64,000 bases of DNA from Melieria omissa (Eukaryota; Arthropoda; Insecta; Diptera; Ulidiidae): positions 127,596,787 to 127,660,786 of the forward strand of contig OZ020268.1 of NCBI GenBank assembly GCA_963971225.1, given 5' to 3'. Position numbers and translations under genes: made by a program. Below, in pieces: positions 35,088-48,060 of the stretch (position 1 is its first letter; every line of letters starts with the position of its first letter). Under the pieces are notes generated by a model, which was not told the DNA's origin, did not search any database, and saw only the letters and a program-made list of their open reading frames with translations.

Positions 35088-35680
35088 GGCATCTTTTTTG
35101 AATGTACGGGGCTACAAATACTGTAAGTAACTGAGGGAGGGTTGAAACGCAAACAAGTCCAAGGAACAGATATGGCTTTGTCCTACATCGAATGGTTCAG
35201 CAATTATTTTGCGATTTTAACGGAACACCATTTGCTAGCTGAATAATTTCGTTTTGATATCTTTTTTTCGCACGTAATTCTTATGACTGTCATATAGAGT
35301 TATGTATGGCCGGAATTTGGTTTTTAACTCATCATTTCAAGTATTTATATTGTACAATTTACACGTGCTCAACACATTTGAAATCACAGTACGTCCAATA
35401 CATACGAATACTTTACAAGTAGAGAGATAAATACTATTCCTAACTATTTACGGATAAGTTTAGTAATTTTTCTAGCATCGAATTATGTAGCTGGAACTAG
35501 AGTTAGATTATTGGAAAATAGATTTCTCTCTCTTCACATCTCAGTACCAACCAATAGTAACTTATTTATTAGAGTTCTAAGAATAGTTCGCCCTCATTCC
35601 AAATCAAGTTTCAAGATAGCTCCAATTCCTTATAAAATCTAAGAATAAGCAATAAACTGAAGTGCACGAAGTGATTAAAA
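35088..35680 (+). other. scrt: Predicted 3' UTR of scrt
   Basis: The first canonical AATAAA that I find after the stop is at 35651-35656, which would give a 3' UTR of roughly 590 nt. The sequence is AT-rich and free of recognisable transposons. Neural genes in flies often use longer, distal poly(A) sites, so the real UTR may extend further. The end is not established. Confidence 0.4.
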
Positions 35681-36832
35681 GCAACGAATATAAATCGAAC
35701 AGACAAGCAACGTTTCTGATACAACGAACTAGGACATAAGTTCATTTTACAATTAGTAGTTAAACTAGCATCTAAGCACCAAAAATCCAAGTTAGAAACA
35801 ATTACAATTGTCGCGCAATTAAGATAGTACAGATAAAATACAAACTCTGAAAACGTCCCAATATTGGCAATTTTTTTAACGAAGAAGTTAGTAAGAAAAT
35901 ACAAGTTTACATACAATACTTATGTTACAATGTACTAATATAACTAATAATATAATCTCTGTCAGTTGAAACGATGAGTGGGTGTACCCTGCCTGCGTTC
36001 ATTATTTCATTTAAGTAAGTTTTATGTTTATAATTTTTTAGAATCGATTTATAAGAAAGGGATTTTTCGGATATTGTAGTAAATTGTGTCTAGTCGCTGT
36101 TTAACAGCCTTTAAAAAGTTTATTTAATAATAGTTAAGTTAATTTCAAATTATTTGAAATACAAACAAATTCCGAATCTCCTCTCTAATAATGGCTACTT
36201 TGGTCACCAGTGATCAATTTTTAAGTAAAAGCAATCTACCTTGTATCCATACTCTAACACTCGGACTTTAATTTTTTTTTTAATATTTGTGCAATGGCTT
36301 GAATCCAGTAAAAATAGTTACATGTAACATATCTACAGTCACTTTCGTATGAGTATTGTTGCATATATGTATATTTCAAATCCGAACAAGTCATCTTTAA
36401 TTAATATAAACAAGCGTTACTTCTTAAATGCAATTGGTCTTCAAAATGAATAATTGCACAATTCTTCACCTTAATGTAGAAAAGCCCTGACTTAAATTGT
36501 GTTCAAAATCCAATTTCATGTTTATTCTGGTATTTTATACCTCAACGCATCCCTCAGAATTAATGTTCATTAACCCAAAACAGCGAATCTACCATGGATT
36601 CGATATTCTAGAGGTTTCCAATTTTCATTCAATTTTCGTTGCATAGAAAATAATCAAGATGTTAATTAGGGCCTTTAGAACACGCAAGCATCCTGATACA
36701 TGATAGATCCATGTAAAAAAATATACATTTTACGCGTCTCTCTTTACTTCAAGAACAAGTTTATTGAAAATAAGGCCCTTTTCGTGGCCTAAGTGTGTCT
36801 TTCGGCAAGTCCCGTGCCTAGGCAGCCACTTT
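35681..36832. other. Downstream flank of scrt, possible extended 3' UTR
   Basis: Unique-looking AT-rich DNA with no transposon borders and only a 101-codon chance ORF on the minus strand (35611-35916). An extended scrt 3' UTR is possible. Nothing in the sequence proves it. Confidence 0.35.
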
Positions 36833-37232
36833 AACCTAACCTAACCTAAGGTATCGACCGAGGACTCAATTGAATTCCACACAAAAGTGGTTGTGAAATA
36901 TTCTCTAGTCAATTCTCTTAACTCTTACTTCGCTCACCCGACTACTGCAGCGTCTTCAAGACTGAAGTAACAGCTATATTGTAGGTCTCGAAATGATCTC
37001 TTATAGCATATTCATTCCGATAACCAGGCAGCAGTGAAGTAAGGTATCGACCGAGGACTCAATTGAATTCCACACAAAAGTGGTTGTGAAATATTCTCTA
37101 GTCAATTCTCTTAACTCTTACTTCGCTCACCCGACTACTGCAGCGTCTTCAAGACTGAAGTAACAGCTATATTGTAGGTCTCGAAATGATCTCTCATAGC
37201 ATATTCATTCCGATAACCAGGCAGCAGTGAAG
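36833..37232 (-). repeat. AACCT-flanked repeat with 193-bp tandem duplication
   Basis: Three aacct units at 36833-36848 are followed by a 193-bp unit (36848-37040) and a near-identical second unit (37041-37232). The difference I see is one base near the end (ctcttatag versus ctctcatag). Read on the minus strand, the aggttaggttagg start followed by aaagtggctgcct resembles a dispersed repeat of higher flies. The family is not assigned. Confidence 0.75.
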
Positions 37233-37332
37233 TCTCTTGCTGGTGTATCTAATATTTCAAAGCTTGTGCCTGATTGTCGTTGCCTTCTTTACACTATCAC
37301 AAGTAAATCGAAGGTAAACTTATTTAGGGTAC

Positions 37333-37502
37333 GTGGCCATAGAAACATTTCAGACATCTCTCGCAAGATTGGGAACACTAATCGAAGTGACCACTTCCTC
37401 TATAGCCATTGGCGTTCCTCTTGTGTTGGTTAAACATACTTTCAAGCAGCACCACGTTAAAGACGAAAACAATCGCTGGGTGGAAGAACGCACCTGCAAC
37501 AT
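37333..37502 (+). other. Coding-like segment ending at a splice donor (unrecognised)
   Basis: One frame reads about 57 residues with balanced composition, including a hydrophobic stretch (TTSSIAIGVPLVLV) and a charged tail (KDENNRWVEERTCNIG). It runs directly into ggtaagcc, a plausible 5' splice site. A possible acceptor (acatttcag) lies at 37343-37351. I do not recognise the protein. There is no ATG start, no partner exon is visible nearby, and the tandem duplication just upstream suggests repeat context. It may be a captured or decayed exon, or chance. Confidence 0.3.
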
Positions 37503-37524
37503 TGGTAAGCCTAGTCATCACTAA

Positions 37525-39069
37525 ACAGGAGATGATTCAGACAAAAATGGAACTTTATGCGTTAGGATAAAACAAAAATTTCTTAGCTTACACCAACTTA
37601 ATGGAGCTTTTCATTTTAAATATTGAAGAGATAGGTAGGGTTCATATTGGAACCTTCGCGATTCCCAGCTCCGTTAAGGCGAAGTCGCAGCAATAAGCTT
37701 TTGTTTTTACCTAAGGCAGAAGTCTGACGCTCTAACTAGTTAGGGTGCTTTTATACATACATGCAAATTAAAGTAACGCTATCATGATTTCATCAGTCAG
37801 TTCTAGTCTCCGTGGTACGATTTCGCGGTCAGGCCAAAGCTTTGTTAATAGCACGAGAACAGTTTTGTTAATACCCGATAAATTGATTTAAAACGTAAAA
37901 CTGTAACAATTTTGTGTCAATTACTGCAAATGAAACAATATAAGAATTTAAACATAAATTATGAGAACACACAAAACAATACTTAGAGGACATGTGTTTC
38001 AAATGTTATAGGAAATACCAATACCATTGGTGATGATATATTCAACTGAGGTTATCATTCCCTTAATTTCTTTTCGTTTTACGTGAGCATCAAGGAAAGT
38101 CCAGTGATGCTCATTATGACTTTTGATTTTTAGTAAAAGCAATACATTGTTGTAAAATTTGTTTTCTGGCCTAGATTTTGCCAAAAAACAAATCTTGACC
38201 GCTTTAAATCAGTTTTATCAATGAGACATTTTTAAAAAAGCACTTTACTACAAAGGGACGCGAAACCGTAAGAGGTGGCGATTTTAATTTAGGTGTCACC
38301 GGTTATGACTTAACTGTTTGGAATTTAAAGCATGTGTTTTTATAAACTTTTTCTAACGCGTACCAATAAAAAGGAGAGAAAATGATTGGATTTGATAAAA
38401 TCAACGGATATTGGGTTTGTTGTTTCTGCTGCAACAATAAGTGAGAGCAAGTAGATTTGTTTTAACAGGCAGTGTTGCAATATAGGCCACTCACTTATAT
38501 TTTCTATGGACGCATTACTGAATTAATTTTTGCAACTCTAGATTTTCTTAACCAATTACAATCTAACATATGTAAATACCCTGACTGGTATTTGTGTCGG
38601 AACAATTTCATACGTTTCTTATCAACCGACAGGCGTAGTTTGGAGACTAGTTTGACGAAATTTGCAACCTTCCACTTTCGTGTCTCTTTGTCCCTAGTAT
38701 TTATGTATCAATTACCTTGCACTGATTTATTGCTACGAGAAAACGAAATTTTTCAGGTATTATATGTACATCTATGGAATTGCATACTTTTTTGTTGCTG
38801 CGAAAGCAACGATACAGCGAATGTGCCTCGAAGCTTGAATACCGCTAAAATTCTCATTTAGTTTTGTCTTCACTGAAGAAAGTGCTACATACCAATGACC
38901 ATGTGAAAACAGATAACGCGCCTCATCTCATGAACCGAGACGGCTTTGGTACATACTTAAGTGGACACCAGTTTCCACACATTCAGGAGTCTTGTATTAT
39001 AATTAGGGTCCGGATTTCCACGCAAATGCATGCAAAATGGATAAAATATCTTTCCGAATTAGAAAGTAT
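37525..39069. other. Intergenic, no gene recognised
   Basis: Several ORFs of 60-129 codons (for example 38472-38861) show no domain, no consistent codon pattern and no splice logic. No transposon borders are seen. Confidence 0.45.
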
Positions 39070-39074
39070 TCTTT

Positions 39075-39240
39075 GAAATGGCATTTAATCGTTAGCGCAT
39101 ATTTCTGCATGTTTTACCTTAAATGAATGTTTTGGCATATTTGGAATAAAATACACATTCGTAAACATATTTTAAGCGTGTTTCCGCTTGTTTATGCATA
39201 TTTTGCATATTTATAATTAAATGCATATTTAGCACTAACA
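39075..39240. repeat. gcatattt-rich degenerate repeat
   Basis: The words gcatattt and ttgcatattt recur at least six times within about 160 bp, together with taaatgaatgtt-type spacers. Such arrays are common in hAT-type elements, but no terminal repeats are visible, so the class stays open. Confidence 0.4.
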
Positions 39241-42200
39241 ATTGCAATTTTTACAAGTCACTCTGTGATTCTAGAAGTGAAGACGATCAACAAGGTTTTG
39301 TAAGTATTGTACTCTTTGTGTTCTCAATCACTTTATATAAAATGTTTCAAGTTGAAAAAGTATGTGTACGCACATACATGTATTTTGTTTTTTAGTGCAT
39401 AAAAATCCGGTCCCTAAATAAGCATTTGTCTGTTTTGTTTTTTAGTTTTTGGAACATTTATTTACTTAAATCATCATTTAAATCATAAGTTACTTTTCAC
39501 GGACAATTGTGTTACCTTCCCAAGCCAAGTCTGGTTTTTTTGGGAACACAAGCGACGTAAAATCGAGTATACTCTAGTCTCTTGAATCGTGCATACCACT
39601 GCGAATACAAAATTTCGGACAGTATAATTTCATTATTGTGGCTAAAAAATGAACATAATTAGGAACGCAGCAAATATGTGGTTTAAAATCAGCTACGCAG
39701 ATCTCAAACTAAGATGATTTAAAATGCATACAATTATTTTCATCTGCAAACATATGTTTAGAAAAAAAACTTAATATTAACTTTAAAACAGTCTTACATA
39801 CACCTATGTATAATCAGAAGGCAAAAGCGAGGAGTGCGAACCCCAGCTTAAGTCACAAAGAACCGAGAATATAAATCGTGCATAAAAATTCGGTGAATAA
39901 TATATAGGGCTAAAGTATAGCAAGTACCACAGTTTTACTACAATTTCATAAGCTATGGTAAGAGTAGAACCAAATTTCGATCTGCTGGAATTTTGCGGGC
40001 GAAAGTAGAAACGATCGGCTAAGGTACCAAAGCAATACTCAATCCAATAAGCCTAAACCACATAAAACGACTTTTGGAGAACGTAGTTATAATATACATA
40101 TTTATATACATTATACAATACATATGTGTGTGAATATACGTGACATGCATATTGTACATACATTGAGAAACGACTTTTTCTTTTGATTTTCGTTTTATAT
40201 ACTCATAACTTGAATAAAGATACACACCATTGCGACGTCGCAAAAACAAAAAACGGAGGTAGGCATAGTATTTTTTGAAAGTTTTGTAAAGCAATGCAAT
40301 TGAAACAAATAGATAAAACAGAAACTCTATAAATCATAAGAACAACAAAATTTAGGAAAAAAGGCGGAATAAATTAGTGAACAATATGTATAAAAACTAA
40401 ATACCGCAATGAGTTATTTGACATTACGTCATATATATATATATATATACATACATACGAACATACATACATACATGAATACATACATACATACATAGTG
40501 GATATATCACACACGAGTTTGGAATTATTTGAAAATCTCAAAATTAGATTAAACATTGAATAGTTCATCTTAATAGGGGTTCACAAGTATTAAACAACTT
40601 GTTGCAGATGTAGTAAAGCAATTCTAGTAACTAGACATATATCCATTTGGAAACTGAATAATTCATTTAAAATGAATGAAAAGTATTATGTTCACAACAA
40701 AAAAAATAACCATACAAATACACAGTTTTTCATATACCCAAAAACTTATTACTGTTTTAATTACGGTTTATGTTTGAGTTTTTCTATATGGAAGTCCACT
40801 TTTGTTTTCAATTGCGGACTTTAACTGCCTTTTGGACAGTTTAGATCCAATGCACACATACGGCAAAAAAAGAGGAATGAGCATGATTTGAAGCAGAGCA
40901 AAACACATTGGGAATGTTTGCACTTTCGTTGTTTATGCCTTGCGTTGTGTATACCCTCAAGTACCTTTGCATGCATATAAAGTAAAGATTAGAATAAAAC
41001 AATACGAAAAATTATTTCAACTAGAATAAAACTAAACCGTTCTACGGCAGAACGACATAAACTGGAGTTTTTGTGTAATGGAACTTTCATTATTGTGATG
41101 AGTAAGATTAAATGGAGTTAACTTACTTACTAATTAACAAACACAAAATTATATAACGATATGTAAAACCAAGTGCACACCAACCAACAACCTTTGAGCC
41201 ATTATCTTTAAATACAAATGTGATAACTGAAATATAAGAAACCTAAAGCAATTCAAACAACGAACCGGTCGCAATGCTTCGTCTTTCCAATTCTTTTGGA
41301 AATGGAACAAACGAGATACACAAGCAATGAATCAACGAACTAGATTTTCTCTTAATAATTTTAAGTAAATTGGCGTTGTCTCTGTTTGACTATGTGTAAG
41401 TTGAAATTAACTCTACACTTCCGGGCTCTCGACGGAAGGAGAAATTGTATAATAGTTTAATGGAAATGAAACTAAAGGTCATTTACGAAAAACCTGGAAT
41501 GACTTCCAATTAATTTTGCTCAACGAATAATTAGAAATGCAACGCATAGAATTCCAGGTATGGAAAAACGCCGCGTATCAGCAAGCAATAAAACGTATAT
41601 ATAAGCACACTACGAGAAAGTCAACTACATATGGCGACATATGTACATAGCTATATGTAAATTCATAACCAAGCGGGGAAGAAAACAAATTCATAGAAAA
41701 CATACAACGAATTAGCGGAATTTATTGAAACGCCACTGTACAAAATAAGTATTTTAATTATTAAACACGAAATGCTTAAGTTTCAACTTACCTATGTACG
41801 TTGTACAACTAAAAGTCAAGTACTAAGGTCTTCACAATTGCGCGCACACTCAGCTAATGCCTAATATGGCACATTTAGTGTGGTGTAGTTTACTGTTAAC
41901 ATCTACTACTTACATACATTTATTTCAAACTAGAGCAAACAGGAGTATATAAGTATGTCGGTAAAATCACCTTTTACTTTTAGCAGTGGTTAATTTCTTG
42001 TATGCATTTTATTTTGTGTGGGACAGGCTGGCCACTACTACTACTTGCCGAAAAACAGTAGTTGGCGCTGCTAGGTACCGACTTTTCTATTACGGGAGAG
42101 CGTGCATTGATTCTAAAAGCATGCGTTCGAAAGAATATTTTATGGATACTTGGCTTGGCGCTGGGCAAAATTTCCGATGAGAAACCACCCATTCTTTCTA

Positions 42201-44592
42201 CAATTCATAGCCACACCGGAACAACGTAACAACGTGGAATGCATGAGCTCCAATGCTTGAGCTGGTTAGTCAAAAAGCAAAGGCATCAGATTGATCACCT
42301 GCGTTGAACAGTTACCGAACAAAAATATGTACAGTACTCACGTATGATGCGTTTAGACCATGCTCCAAGGAGTCAGTAAAGCCGGATGCTTTACTCTACG
42401 CTTTATCGCACGGTTTGAAATACAAGAGGTGTGTGAAAGCTTCTAATGTCGGAAGGCAATACTAAAAAATATTGCTCTGTTGAAAGCAAACGTCGGTTAC
42501 TAAAGTCATCACAGACATTTTTTCCAAGTCATTGTGAATTGGATACAAATTTCCATTCAGATGCAAGTCACGGTTTTAACATCTAAGGCCACTTGTGAAA
42601 CTAGCAAATTCAAAGGACCGTGATTTTCGAATAGTGTGGCTTATAAGAATGATATTCCTTCAAAGCGTGTAAAGCGTTTCAAAAACTTCACTACTCAGTA
42701 GTACTAAATTTTGTTTCGTTCACATTGTTTTATTTACTTTTAGATCATTTGTATTACTGGGTTGAAGCGATAATATGGATATTGTTGTAAATATAATCTT
42801 ATAACAACTAGATGAGATTAAAAGTGAAAATACTTATCGAGAAATGTTAAATGAGATTTAATGATATTAATCGTTTATTAATGATGTTTAAAACATTTGT
42901 AGAACGCTGGTTTTGTTTGAAATTTGGAAGCAGTTCTGCATTGCAGGTTGTATATTGCAGTCCAAGGGCTCTAGAAGGGCTCGGCAAGCCTACCACAATG
43001 CATTGTAACTTGTTGCAGTATGTGCAAACAACACTTTACTCATGCGATTATATACTAAGATTATGTAACATGTAAACACGAAGAACAATACAACAAGAAT
43101 TACATAACTGAACAATTGAACGATTGAAGACTTGAGAAATGTTGAAAAGTGAGTGAAGCAACCATTAATTATACAACGAATTGCAGTTTTATTCTAACTA
43201 CTCGTAAGTATAACTATTGGAATATCTCATATACATATACCTATATACACATTCGCAAATGAAGTGAATTCATATACACCCAAGACAAGAAGTTATTACG
43301 ATGCGAGCAAAGAGCAATAAGTATTTAATGACTAAAATTAGAAGTGGCAACCAAAAAGCTTTCATGTTTAACTATGAGTATTACCTACATAAGTACATAA
43401 GCAACACATACTAAACACTTATTTGCGGCGACTCGTAATCGTTAACATACATATACATACATATATATATACCTATATATAAGCATATAACCGGGTTCGA
43501 GCCATTCCCGCTCGCTCGTATGCGCACCAGCTGTAGATACATTTCTTTATGAGTTGCATACTGACCAATTTTACGGTTTGTGAAGAATAGAGAGCACGTA
43601 GATTACGCACAGGCTGATCTTTCAGTAACTGATGTTGACATTGGCGCTGTAAATAATTGGGCAGACAATTGCAGCTCTAACCAGTTAGCGCAACTGGCAT
43701 GCATTTTGATTTACAAGTGTATAACAAATAGAAAACGCAACTGAAAATCAATTAAAAATTTGAAAAAGTACCTACACAAATTTCAATGAAATAATTTTAA
43801 TGCCTGCATGGTATAGTCATAAATCTCTCCTAAGTACTACTAACACTAGCAATACTAACCAAAGAAACAAAGTTAATATGCATTAGTGAAAGTTGCGAAG
43901 ACGCAATCTTCATAGTTTTCCTCAAGGACAGCACAAAGACACATAGTCATTTTAAAGTTTACCTACTTCTGTATTCCACATCTGCTTTCATACATATATA
44001 ATACAGTAAACAACTGTCTCCAAGCACGAAACCGTGTTTGGAAAATCCGTTGAAGTTGTCGGCGGGAGCGGATGTCTATTGTTTGTGCTTAATTGCGATT
44101 GGAAATTGTGTGTCAATTAAAATTGTCATAATAATTGAGTACGTAATGCAATAATATGCATTATGCTGCAATACTGGCCAATGTGCCCAAATTTTTGAAA
44201 TGTTTACGGATTGATTAATTAAAACTGTATTTTAAAGTTTGAATAAGTTGAACGCAATTGTAAAAATTACCCGCAGCATAGCGTGTTTTGTATATTATAT
44301 TTTCATAATAAAAATAGCGTAGTGATGAAAATTCAAGCGGTGAAAGTGTGTTTTATTCGATAACATAAAAATAATTTTAAGGAGTATTTCGCTGGACAAG
44401 CCCTAGATTTGCTTTCGATTTCAGAGCTGCAGCCGAGCGCAAAGCATCTTTCTTTAGAACCTTCAGAATATTCCCTTGGATTAATCGTGTGACTCTTTTA
44501 TCAAGGATAGCAATTGTCCTCATTTCATATACACCGTGAGTACCTACATTAATACAAAATATTGAATAACGAACACGTTGTTTATTTAAGTA
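39241..44592. other. Transposon-poor intergenic block
   Basis: About 5.3 kb with no transposon or dispersed-repeat signature that I can find, apart from TA/ATAC microsatellites at 40432-40495 and 43443-43490. No protein-coding frame is convincing. The absence of insertions contrasts with the rest of the window and would fit regulatory DNA or a noncoding transcript unit. That is inference. Confidence 0.4.
40432..40495. repeat. (TA)n and (ATAC)n microsatellite
   Basis: A pure TA run is followed by repeated atac/atgc tetramers. Confidence 0.85.
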
Positions 44593-44872
44593 CAGGTGTC
44601 CCTCGTATAACGCGGTACTTCTACAACGCGTTTTCGATAAAAGGTGAAAAAAAAGTTTTTTTCATTATGCTTTTTAATTTTTTAAATAAAGTATGAATTT
44701 TGATTTTGAGTTGGAATGTACATACTTCTTTAATGTAGTACCTTTTTTTATTTTAGAAAAAGCTTATTGGAACACCCTAAAATTTATATGAAAGTTAAGT
44801 CTTCTATAACGCGAATCAAATAACGCGGAATTTTCCTGGAACGTAACCACCGCGTTATACGAGGGACACCTG
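44593..44872. mobile_element. TA-target MITE with 24-bp inverted repeats (pogo/mariner type)
   Basis: The element is 280 bp, with perfect terminal inverted repeats beginning CAGGTGTCCCTCGTATAACG. It is flanked by TA at 44591-44592 and 44873-44874. The CAGG start, the GTATAACGCGG phrase and the TA target fit pogo/Tigger-like elements of the Tc1/mariner superfamily. It is non-coding. Confidence 0.85.
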
Positions 44873-44874
44873 TA

Positions 44875-46014
44875 AATCCACATATTTTCCACAGTTGAGT
44901 GACTTGACAAAATTCTGACGCGACATTTCTGAACATAAATTTTAACATTTTTGCACTTATTGCTTCGGATGATTTCGTGACATGAAATGAATGAAAATTG
45001 TTTAATCGACTCTTACACCTCCACAGTGGGACTTATAATATTTAACATAAATATGACGACAATTTTACATGTAGTACATCTGTTTAATAAACTGATAATC
45101 TGAAATATGGGTGCACCGAAAATTAAACCTTCGGTATACCCGGGTTAAATTAGTTAAAGTTCCAGCTTATATTTATGCGGTCTTCGTATTTAACGGTATT
45201 ACAGGAGAATTAACAATCATTAGGACATACGATAGTAACCGCAAATCAGTTTCTCTCAACTAATGAGACTAATTTTTGGCCGATGGTTACGATAGACTTC
45301 GTTTGACAATTAGAGGCATTTTGCATGCTTTTTTTTCATTTCAGTTTTGCATGTTAAGTGACGTATAATTTCCTAAAACATATTATGTGAAAGTGTAGAT
45401 CCGAAAAATAACCGAACGTAATTTTCTATTTTCGTATGTGTTCGTACACATAATTCAGAAAATAATTTTAAGAGTGTTTGCGCAGCACGATAAAATGAAA
45501 TTTTGATTTGCTAACAAACATACGAGAATTCATATCAAATGTTTTATCCTGAACACAAGGTGCAAACAGTCTTGCCTCGTTGCTTTGCAAATTGGTGTAT
45601 TGGGTATTTTTACTCTACACCAACAAAATATACTGAGTTGCATTTGCAGAAAATATGCAACACTTCAAACCCATAGTTTACGTCTACTACGCAAATGCAA
45701 CAACGAAATGCAAAACTGACAGCTGATAGGAAAAGAAGCAAGCCGTTAAAATTAAGTAAACTGTTTATCATTTAAAAGAAAGAAATGTTAAAACACACAA
45801 CAGGATAAATCTTAAAAAAAGTGGAGTGAGGGGGATATAAATAAAATACTTGATTATCGCCAAGAAGCTCCGGAAACAGAGGTAAGAAAAATCATCGGCC
45901 GCTTCTTAACAAAAACTCTGCTGGGAGTTCTGATGTAGCCGGCTGCATTGAGAATATTCGATATGTTTCAAGTTTGATTTACTCAATACGCAATACTTGT
46001 ATAAAAATGAATGT
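44875..46014. other. Intergenic, nothing recognised
   Basis: AT-rich with no repeat borders or coding signal I can support. Confidence 0.5.
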
Positions 46015-46820
46015 ATGTTTGTTTGTTTGTTGGTCACACCACAATAAAACTAAAAAATTAGAAGGCCGATTGAGCTGAATCTTTCATGGAATGTTCGTCT
46101 TGACTAAATCTCGGTAAACAACATAGTATAAATACGACCCGACAGTTGAGCGTGGCAGCTCCCATACAACCAAAATGGAAAAATATGGAATATCTTTGGA
46201 ATTATAGGTCGGACAATATTGAATTTTGATTTGGGCATGACATTTTTCAAGTTACCTAAATGAATAACTTTGGAACTACAGGTCAATGACTTTTGGCACA
46301 GTCTTATGATTTTGTCCTGTCCATCGATATGGGAAATGGGGTAGGTATTGGACAAGGGGGTATAGTACGCCCACACAACCCTAATATTTAATGTGGAACA
46401 GCTTCGAAATAATAAATCGGATAGCATTAAAAATTTAGTTCAGTGTCATGGATTAGACGTGTCGTTCCAGTGGTTAAAATGTATGAGCTTTGTATAAGGT
46501 GCATGGCACTTTTCAGGCGACCCAAATGTTTTGGAAAACTTTGGTACCAAATGTTATTGTTATGTGACCTATCAATGACATTTGGCACAAAAGAACGATT
46601 TTGTGCTGCCATTCGATAAGGGGATTAGGGTTGGTATTGGACAAGGGGGAATGAATACTGCCCATAGAACTCAAATTTTTAATATAGCTTATAATAGCTT
46701 TGAAATTAAAAGTCGGACAGCATTGAAATGTTGTATACCGTCGTCCCATAGATGTGTCATTCTACTGGTAAAATTTTGTGGACGTTGGACAAGGGGCGTG
46801 GCACATTTTTTGTGACCTAA
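46015..46820 (+). repeat. Dispersed repeat R2 copy
   Basis: It starts tgtttgtttgtttgttggtc and follows the R2 order: gaaggccgattgagctgaat, cgacccgacag, gcgtggca, gtcggacagcattgaa, gacaaggggcgtggcac. It has at least one internal repetition of the attggacaaggggg block and lacks the ccccgcgg end seen at 2905 and 54290. The ORFs inside are chance. Confidence 0.65.
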
Positions 46821-47346
46821 GGAATTTGTGACTTTAGGAATTGCCACTTTAATTAATTTTAATTTGAATAGATGGCGTTTGTGGGTGATTGTGTGAAATT
46901 GTCATTCATATGTAGTGAATTTTAAGAAGAGAGATGATTAAATTTAATTGTATTTGCGATCATTTATTCATTTGATCAGCCATTCTATTAAGGTAAATTC
47001 ACGTTGCTGGCTTAGACAAAACTATGGTTGGACTTAGATTTCAATATTGTATAGTCCTCAAAGAAAGTTCGTTAGCTTTGAGTGTCTGTGAAAACAATTA
47101 CGTATCGTTTTACAGTGTTCTTTAAAATGCCGTAAAAAAGTGATGATCAGCGAGCAACGACTAATGAAAATAACGTGAAGTTCAAACTAATATTAACGAT
47201 TTCAATGAAGTGTTGGACGTTTCTCAGTTATAAATTTGATAGGGGTTAATAATATTTTACAGTTGAGTCATTTTAGGTTGTACAACATTCACGCACGTCG
47301 GTGTTTCAAGTTAGAAATACTAGTCGACGTTTCTCAAAAATATTTA
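46821..47346. other. Intergenic, nothing recognised
   Basis: AT-rich DNA between two dispersed repeats. No gene or RNA is visible. Confidence 0.45.
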
Positions 47347-48047
47347 ACACTAGCGAGCCCGACGAACTTCGTCTCGCCATCCATAGTCACCATCGATAAC
47401 AGTTGGCGTCACTCAATTTTCAAATATTGATTGAATGAAACACTTTTCGAATATAGTTGAATGAAATTACTTTTTTTATTCGCAATTTCAAACATATCGC
47501 TTGTTTACACTTATCACTTATTTCACTTTATTTTGCTCATTCGTCACTTGTCAGACCCAAACTAACTGGCAACACCATTTCTGGCTACCTTTTATGCCTG
47601 TTTGTCCGGAGCGCAATTCCTTCTATTAACATCCACAATCGCCTCGACCTATCACTGCGATAATTTCTTCAAATTTACCGTGGCACTAAAAGTACGTACA
47701 GCAGTAAATGTTCGTTGAAGTGTTGCCTATGCCAAGGGGCCCGACGAAATGTGTGTAAAAACGGTTTTTCTAATTACCCGGGGAACAATTTTCTTGGCGC
47801 ATAAAGCTTCCTTGGACAGAGACGAACACAATAACAAAAGACTGCGAAAATCTGGCGACTCGTATTATATCTCGAGATAAACGCGGTCGTACGTACACCA
47901 CCCCGTTTTTTATACAAGATTCATATCGCTTTACAGAAACATAATACATATAATAGATTTTGTTTAGAAATAGGAATAACAGTTACGTGTAACTAACCTT
48001 ACGTAACCTATGCTTACCCCAGTAGTTTAGTAGTAGTTTAGTAGTTT
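47347..48047 (+). repeat. Dispersed repeat R1-like segment
   Basis: It opens with actagcgagcccgacgaact, a repeat end also seen in variant form at 9752. 47750-47960 holds cccggggaacaattttcttg and ggacagagacgaacacaata. It continues to gtaactaaccttacgtaacc, a phrase also present at 8340. Membership in R1 is inferred from that shared phrase. Confidence 0.45.
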
Positions 48048-48060
48048 AGTAACCACTTTA

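Noticed and set aside
36833..36848. Telomere-like aacctaacctaacct
   Set aside because: Only about three units, interior to the sequence, and part of a dispersed fly repeat. Higher flies do not use TTAGG telomeres.
38472..38861. 129-codon ORF downstream of scrt
   Set aside because: Phe/Leu-rich translation of AT-rich DNA with no domain and no splice logic.
43494..43503. ggttcgagcc as a tRNA B box
   Set aside because: No A box or cloverleaf around it, and the last two B-box positions do not match.
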